The notes under the pieces were generated by a model. The model searched no databases. It was not told the origin of the DNA and saw only the letters and a list, made by a program, of their open reading frames with translations. Shown piece after piece: positions 58,131 to 64,000 of a DNA stretch of 64,000 nt. The position numbers and the translations under genes were made by a program. Every line of letters begins with the position of its first letter. The first letter of the stretch is position 1. Source of the stretch: Larix kaempferi (taxonomy: Eukaryota > Streptophyta > Pinopsida > Pinales > Pinaceae); NCBI GenBank assembly GCA_027924585.1, contig BSBM01000822.1, positions 2,002,001 to 2,066,000 of the forward strand, in the 5' to 3' direction.

Positions 58131-59621
58131 TTAGTAGTTAGAAGAAATAATATAATAATATTGGGTAGTTGGTATAGAATTACTCATGAGAAGGCATAAA
58201 TACACGAGTACCAATGTATTGAATAAATTGGATGTTGGATGTAATATTTGTAGCAATCATGGCTTGTGGAGTGAATAATTCCGTAAGGAATAACTAATAG
58301 TGTTATCCTATCTTAAGGGTCTTCTCTACAATATTGTGTTCATCATCTTGCTATCTATTGTGTGGATCTATTATGGTTGTGGAATTAAGAAACAATTATC
58401 TTTCGTCTCTAACTTTTCCTATAATCTCACTATTACAAATAAATTACCGTTATAATGTAAATGACCCACTTTTATAAAATAGATGAGAGTCCTTTTTACA
58501 AAGAAGTTACTTTATAATGTAAACTTGCATGCAAAAAATAACTTAAGAAAAGAGCAACAAATGCTTTTTTTGTTTGCTAGAGAGTCCATAACTTGTGGGA
58601 CTAGCCCATGGTCTAAGAAACTACGACCCAGAGGCATCTAAATAGTCAAAATCACCCAGGGAATGAACTCATCCTGGGCCACAACAACCCTTAGCATTGT
58701 TGGATTTTTAGGTGTCTCCTCCCACCACCACCGAGTTTCGAACCTTGGGCCGCCTAACAAATGAAACCCCTGGAATACCAACTACGCTAGTGGGACTTGA
58801 CAAAAGAACAAAAAAGTTACTTTATAAGTGATTCACTTTTATAATTTAGTTGAAATGCACTTTTTAATAAAGTTATCTGACCACTTTAAGTTGCATGCAC
58901 TTTTTTATAAAGTAATTGTATGAAAATAAAGACTTAAACTCAAGACTTATATTTTAATGAAGTAACTTTCAACCAAGTGAGCTACAACAAAAGGCATAAA
59001 AAAATGCTAGAAATGAATTTGTTTTGTTCTCTAAGTTTTTGCCTTGAAGTGCATGCTTACAATGAAAACCCTTATTTTTCCCCCAAATCAAAGCTTTAAA
59101 CACAAGCACACAACAAAACACAAGCAAATATTCGAAAAATAAAATTAAAAATTAAAAGCTCAGGGTTTTGATCTCGGTTACTCTACCTGGAAAGTGAAAC
59201 TTTTCTTATTTGTTTCTAAATTTGTCGAGATCACACAATGCATAGGGTTTCTACTTTGTTTTTTATTTTACAGAGATCATACAAGGTGCATGAGAAACCC
59301 CATCTGCATATTGGAAATGGAAGAAACTGAAAACATAAACAAAAAGCCAAAATTAAATATTGAAAATATATGAAAGCGATTTCAACAACCAACATGAAAC
59401 TTGATACCTCTGGATCCTATATAAATGGCAGTATCTTGGGAAAACAAAGACCTTTTTCTAGTGAAACGAAAAGGGTTTCCAACTGAAAATGTTGCTTTGG
59501 ATACACTCAAGCAATTTACTTGATCCAAAATGCTAAGAAACGATAGAATCTAGAAGTCCTTTGACCATGTAGTGACACAAGTTCAAGATCTTTATCAATA
59601 TTGGGTGTAAGCCTTCATAGA
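58131..59621 (-). other. copia-B gag region and leader, not readable
   Basis: AT-rich with no recognisable gag. Words such as aaagttactttataa recur (58440, 58505, 58815, 58865, 58905), suggesting a short decayed repeat. A SINE lies at about 58564-58801. Confidence 0.45.
58564..58801 (-). mobile_element. tRNA-derived SINE in copia-B
   Basis: On the minus strand the head reads cccactagcgtagttggtat (A box) and about 30 bases later aaggttcgaaactcgg (B box), a normal tRNA promoter layout. A roughly 150-base body and a short A-rich tail (gcaaacaaaaaaag) follow. Imperfect flanking words aaaagagcaacaaatg (58548) and aaaagaacaaaaaagt (58802) are a candidate target duplication. Confidence 0.8.
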
Positions 59622-59634
59622 GGCATTGATACCA
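59622..59634 (-). promoter_or_regulatory. Mutated primer binding site of copia-B
   Basis: The minus strand is TGGTATCAATGCC, matching the initiator tRNA-Met site at its first eight bases, next to the LTR. Confidence 0.7.
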
Positions 59635-59636
59635 TA

Positions 59637-60059
59637 TTTGGTCAATAGAGTATATCCACACAAGTCAAACACCTTAAGGCAACCACTTAGGTACTAATCA
59701 ATACACTAGTGTAATTACGTGGGTAGAACCCTGAAACAGAGAAACAATCTATGACCCTAGTGAACATGACCACTTGAGGCAATATATTAAAGCAAAAATA
59801 AAATATTTTACATATGAGTTTGCCACAGTCGATCATTAGTTGTCATGGCACTTCATGCTCTTTAAATAGAGATCATGGACCAATCAGGTTTTATCCATTA
59901 GTATCTAGAAGAAGATGAATTGTCAATTCACTTTATATCTAGAAGATAATCATGACCATCGAATTAGATAGCTTCAAATCCACACAAAATAAACACATTT
60001 TACCTAAAGACACATTAGACCAAATTGATCATAACTAACTCTTAAGTGTATAGATATCA
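59637..60059 (-). repeat. 5' LTR of copia-B
   Basis: Aligned with 48242-48677 throughout but strongly diverged. It ends ATATCA at 60059. Boundaries are good to a few bases. Confidence 0.85.
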
Positions 60060-63000
60060 TAATAGAAATAACTTCCGCGTTGGTAGAACTACCATAAGTC
60101 ACCACACTTATGGATGCTTGACAAGCCTCTATCTCTCTCATAACAAAGTCATTATTTCCTATTTAGGCAATTTTATGACTTCCTTTCTCAAGCCACTCAT
60201 GCAATTTTGTAGTCATGTACACTCAAATGTAGTTATTAGAAAAATATCATAACAATTCGATTCATTTCATCAAAAAAATCAAAATATTACATTCATGAAA
60301 CACATTATAACTCAAAAATGAATTAAGAGTTTCATTGCCCTTCGTCATGTCCTATACTTCATTGGTCTTCCTCTTTTTCTTTGGACTGGTCAACAACTAC
60401 ATCTTGGTGGGCCTTCCTTCAAGCCATCTATCCCTTTCACATAATGCATTGGAGTTGGTCCTTGTAACTAAAAAAGCATGGAATTTCAAGTGTTACATGT
60501 AATTATCAACACACATTACTAATCATGCAAAGAGTTCATTGCATTCCTATAATTTAGTTCTCTAAAAGTCTACAACATTATGGTAAACATGAAAAAAATA
60601 CACCGCATAATTCAATTTAAACAATGCACTAAATGAAATTATGAAAACAACAAGGCACATACTCAATCCATTATGGAAACAACACTAAATTCAATTAGGA
60701 AACAAGGCATCATTCTAACAAATAACGGTAAGTATCATGGAAACATTTGCTAGTTTAGTTGTGCATTATGTTCATCCTTTTTGTATTCAACTGCGACTTT
60801 AATCGTTACCCATAACAATTAACAAATATAGAATTCAAGAGAAAACTCATAGTGGTTTAACTTTTACTCATATTTTGACCGAGAAAGAGAACAATTTTCT
60901 TGAACATCCTATGAATGTTGTAGCCCAAAATGATGTTGGAATATTCTAACCATCCCATCTTGGTTTTGCATGCATTCCATGCAACACTCCATGGATCCAT
61001 GCATTGGTAGGTGATTCTACTAGCACCTAGTCCTTAATTTAGGCCCCCTAGAGATTAATTTTGGTCATCATTAGCCCCCTTATCCACTTAGAGAGCCTTG
61101 GTTACATCACTGAAGTCCAAAGGCACCCTCATGCATGATTTTAGGAGTTACCATAGTCAGTTGCATGATTTAGGGCACCTTGTCCCCTTGATTGCCTAGT
61201 TAACTAATATTTATACCTATTTTCATTGTTGCTGAGTGTAGGAGCGCCTATTTTGGCCACTACAAGTTAGTATTGCACCCCCTTGGAGTCTCATCCCCTA
61301 ATTTCTAGCCCCAATGACTCAGTCATGTGCCAGTCCAACTTAGTTGACTAGCCATTCATCATTGGTGGCCACTAGACCTTATCGAGAGATGGTTCCATTG
61401 TAAACTAAGCCTGCCACTTGTGTGGATTCCAACTGCCCCGTTGGGCTCACGAATTTCTCCTTTGGAGATGTATTATTTATGTACACATTTTACTGAATAA
61501 TAGAGGTAATGGATTTTTTTCCAATTGTTCTTCATTTCTCTTGTGTTATAACATTGTTTTTTCTTCTCTATTTTTCCTACTCAATTATTTTGATCTTTGT
61601 TAGACTTAGTGTGAATTTTATCTTTGTTTCTAGATCTCTATGATAATCTCACAAAATATCACAAATGATATGTCAATGCTTATAAAAATGTTTATAGCTA
61701 AGTAAGCAATTCAATGGTTAATGTTATGCTTACACGTGTTGACATATTTATTGGCTATGGAACAAGATAAACAGATCCATGGCTAAGAAATAAGAAGTGG
61801 ATTTGAATCTAATGTTGTCATGAGAACTAGGCTTGTAGATATGTGTTCCACATGTGGGAATGCTATATTGCTTGAAACAAAAGAGTGAATATCAAATGAA
61901 AAAAAATTGCTAGGATAGATTGTGGATTGTCAAAGTATTTTATGTTTATCACTACGTGAACAATTTTCAAAAAACATTTTTCAAGTAAACACTTTACTCA
62001 TCATTTGAGAATTAAATTTACTTATCAGTTAGAAAAAAATAAAAATGATATAACTCTGCGAGCACTAACAAATTTCTTGGCCATTCGAGCACATATTGCC
62101 CTTATTTTATGACAAAATAATATTCATGCCTAATAATTGTGATCATCATATGCACTACTATTGATCGACATGGATTGGATAATAATTGAAATTATTGTTT
62201 TATTGCATTAATTTCCCTCTCTTATCCACCCTTTAGATATCCATGACTATTGATTGCACGATAATTTGCATGCTTATCATTCTTTATAAAAAATCCTAGC
62301 TTGGCATAGTTATACCATTACTAAGTAGCTCAATTATGCTTGTGTTGTTGACCTTTAATCCACACCTCGTCCATTTTCCTCGTAAGAGAAGCATAGCCAC
62401 ATGTACAAAGAATTATGTAGGTTTAGGTATAGCCTAACTGTTTTATTCTATCAGTGGAGGAGTTGTGAATCTACTATAAATAATCATATAGATTACAACA
62501 TTGTTTATTAGAATTTCCACATTGAGTTGAGGATAGAATAAAGGCTTTGGAATGGTGTATGATTGACGAGACAATGTGGTGTAGGTGTGAGGTGATATAC
62601 ATTATTTCAATCTGATTATCTAGGTATGCAATGTGATTTTTTCTCTAAATCCAAATTTTCCTTTTGCCCAAAATTCCATAACCATACACTAACAAAATAC
62701 ATCAATCTCAGAATTGACCTAACAATTGGAAGATTGGTTCTTTATGTGATAGACATCGAAACAAGTTCATTTCCACTAGAAGCTCTTTTATCTTATACAA
62801 CTCAATTCTCACAAGCTCAACCCCACCATTATAGGCAGCCCAAATGTACCCTTAATTGGAAAATTTTGAAACGATGCATTTGATAAGTCCAAGGTTCTTC
62901 TTTTCCTCCTTTTTCCTAGGAGATGCAAAGTTTTTCCTTCAAAATACTCTCCATTTTGATATGTTTTTATAAATAGGTTTTTTACTAGTTTTCAAATGTA

Positions 63001-63937
63001 ATTTTGAAGGTTAAGATTAACCTCAAAAAACCTAGTAGAAAACACTGAATATGAGGGGAGGAACTCTAGGTCTAATTCATAATTCCAAGCCCAAGTCCTA
63101 GTCCTAAGTCTGAGTTCTAGTCCTCGTGCTAGTGTTAGATAAAGTCCTCAATTCTAAGTCTAAGTCTAAGAACCTAATTGATACTACAATGAATGGTATT
63201 ATATCCCCATAAACTACAAATAGGGACCTAAGTCCTAAGCCTAAGCACTACGTCCTAATGCTATTTATATCACAATGATAAAGGCAACTCGCCATAGTGG
63301 AAAAATCATAGCTTATTACAAGTTTTTCTCAAGCAATAATGTGCTTTTACTACTACATTGGCATATTTTATGATTGGGATTTTATTAAGTGTAATGATTT
63401 TTTTATTTTATTTTATATGTTGTAAATAATTTTATATGCATAAAAATTGTGAGGTAAATGCCATTTACAAGGATTTGCTAACATTTTTTTTTATATTTTT
63501 ATGTAGGAAGATTGCAAGTCAAAAGGTTGAAAATGATCTTGAGTGATATGGCGTTGATTTCATCTATAAAATTGTTCACAGTAATACTCCATGTTTAAAA
63601 ATAAATATATATGAAATAATACTAAACTTGGAGAGATTATTGTTATAGCACAAATTGGAACTTCCACATTTGCGATGATGATCTCCCAAGATGACACCTA
63701 AGCATCCAATAACAATCATTAAGACGAACCTATTATCATGGAAGAAAACCTAATTTGATCCTATATGATGGTCTAAACCTTCAAGAAGACAATGCCGGTC
63801 TTTTCCAATTGAAATCACTAAGTTGCAAGCCAAAAGGAGGCTGCATGCAGTTTCCTTCTTGCAAGGTGAGTGGCCACGTGCATTTCCCTTGAGTAGTGAA
63901 AAACCGCTATATTCTTCCGTAGGCAACAAATTGCTTT
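60060..63937. other. AT-rich intergenic region, nothing recognised
   Basis: No ORF here resembles a known family. A run of gccccct and tcatcccct words (61030-61320) looks like part of an LTR but no partner is seen. A 6-base pattern (cctaag, tctaag) covers about 63090-63250. Confidence 0.45.
63090..63250. repeat. Degenerate 6-bp repeat (CCTAAG/TCTAAG)
   Basis: Words agtcct, aagtct and aagcct recur in 6-base register in two blocks separated by about 50 unrelated bases. It is not the plant telomere unit. Confidence 0.7.
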
Positions 63938-64000
63938 GACAAGTTGACTAGGGAAAAAGTGTTCTTAAAGTTGGATTTGAGGCAAGGATACTATCAAGTG
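63938..64000 (+). pseudogene. Start of a Ty3/gypsy reverse transcriptase at the right edge
   Basis: The last 21 codons read DKLTREKV then FLKLDLRQGYYQV, the conserved RT block that in gypsy elements is usually FSKLDLRSGYHQ. An upstream stop is close, so this copy may be broken. The remainder lies outside the window. Confidence 0.8.

Larger units (their letters stand above)
48242..60059 (-). mobile_element. Old Ty1/copia LTR retrotransposon (copia-B), split by a LINE
   Basis: Diverged direct repeats at 48242-48677 and 59637-60059 are the LTRs. On the minus strand the order from the right is LTR, primer-like site, leader, gag-pre-integrase finger, integrase, [LINE], integrase end, RT, polypurine tract, LTR. 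Coding is riddled with stops and frameshifts. LTR divergence is far greater than in gypsy-A, so this is a much older insertion. Confidence 0.85.

Noticed and set aside
63090-63250. Interstitial telomere repeat
   Set aside because: The words are CCTAAG and TCTAAG, not CCCTAAA.

Overview
The window reads as nuclear DNA of a seed plant with a large, repeat-rich genome. Every recognisable coding stretch belongs to a transposable element: Ty1/copia, Ty3/gypsy, a plant L1-type LINE, tRNA-derived SINEs and one small non-autonomous LTR element. I see no intact host gene, no rRNA or tRNA gene, no CRISPR array and no bacterial or organellar signature. A gymnosperm is a reasonable guess from the density of old nested elements, but the sequence does not prove it.

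Positions 1-28054 are a three-level nest. The outermost element, gypsy-B (minus strand, about 17119-28054, cut at its integrase), was interrupted by copia-A (minus strand, 5' LTR at 16417-17118, body running off the left edge). Copia-A was interrupted in gag by gypsy-A (plus strand, 3193-15525, two LTRs differing by only about a dozen substitutions). Gypsy-A is complete in structure: LTR, primer site, leader with a CpG-rich 33-bp minisatellite, gag, protease, RT, RNase H, integrase, a long 3' region with an array of hairpins, polypurine tract, LTR. It carries several stops and frameshifts.

Positions 28055-48240 are AT-rich and older. They hold a minus-strand pseudogene (28105-30175) broken mainly by in-frame stops, a tandem array of SINE-like units (30599-31270), a 207-bp near-perfect palindrome (32588-32794), a 145-bp tandem duplication (33336-33623), and a badly decayed unrecognised minus-strand coding region (35197-41700). 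Into that region a 2.3-kb LTR element (38942-41225) inserted. The small element has 264-271 bp LTRs, an initiator-Met-type primer site, a polypurine tract and one reading frame with retropepsin-like and coiled-coil segments, but no RT or integrase.

Positions 48242-60059 are an old copia element (copia-B, minus strand) with strongly diverged LTRs. Its integrase was split by a near-full-length LINE (51018-57673, minus strand) flanked by a 14-bp target duplication. The LINE has two ORFs overlapping at ATGA, but its RT box reads FVDG. A SINE lies in the copia-B leader (about 58564-58801). The last 4 kb is AT-rich with nothing recognised until the final 63 bases, which encode the start of a Ty3/gypsy RT on the plus strand.

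No element looks autonomous as it stands. Several nonsense codons fall exactly where a sister copy in the same window has glutamine, as expected from C-to-T decay.
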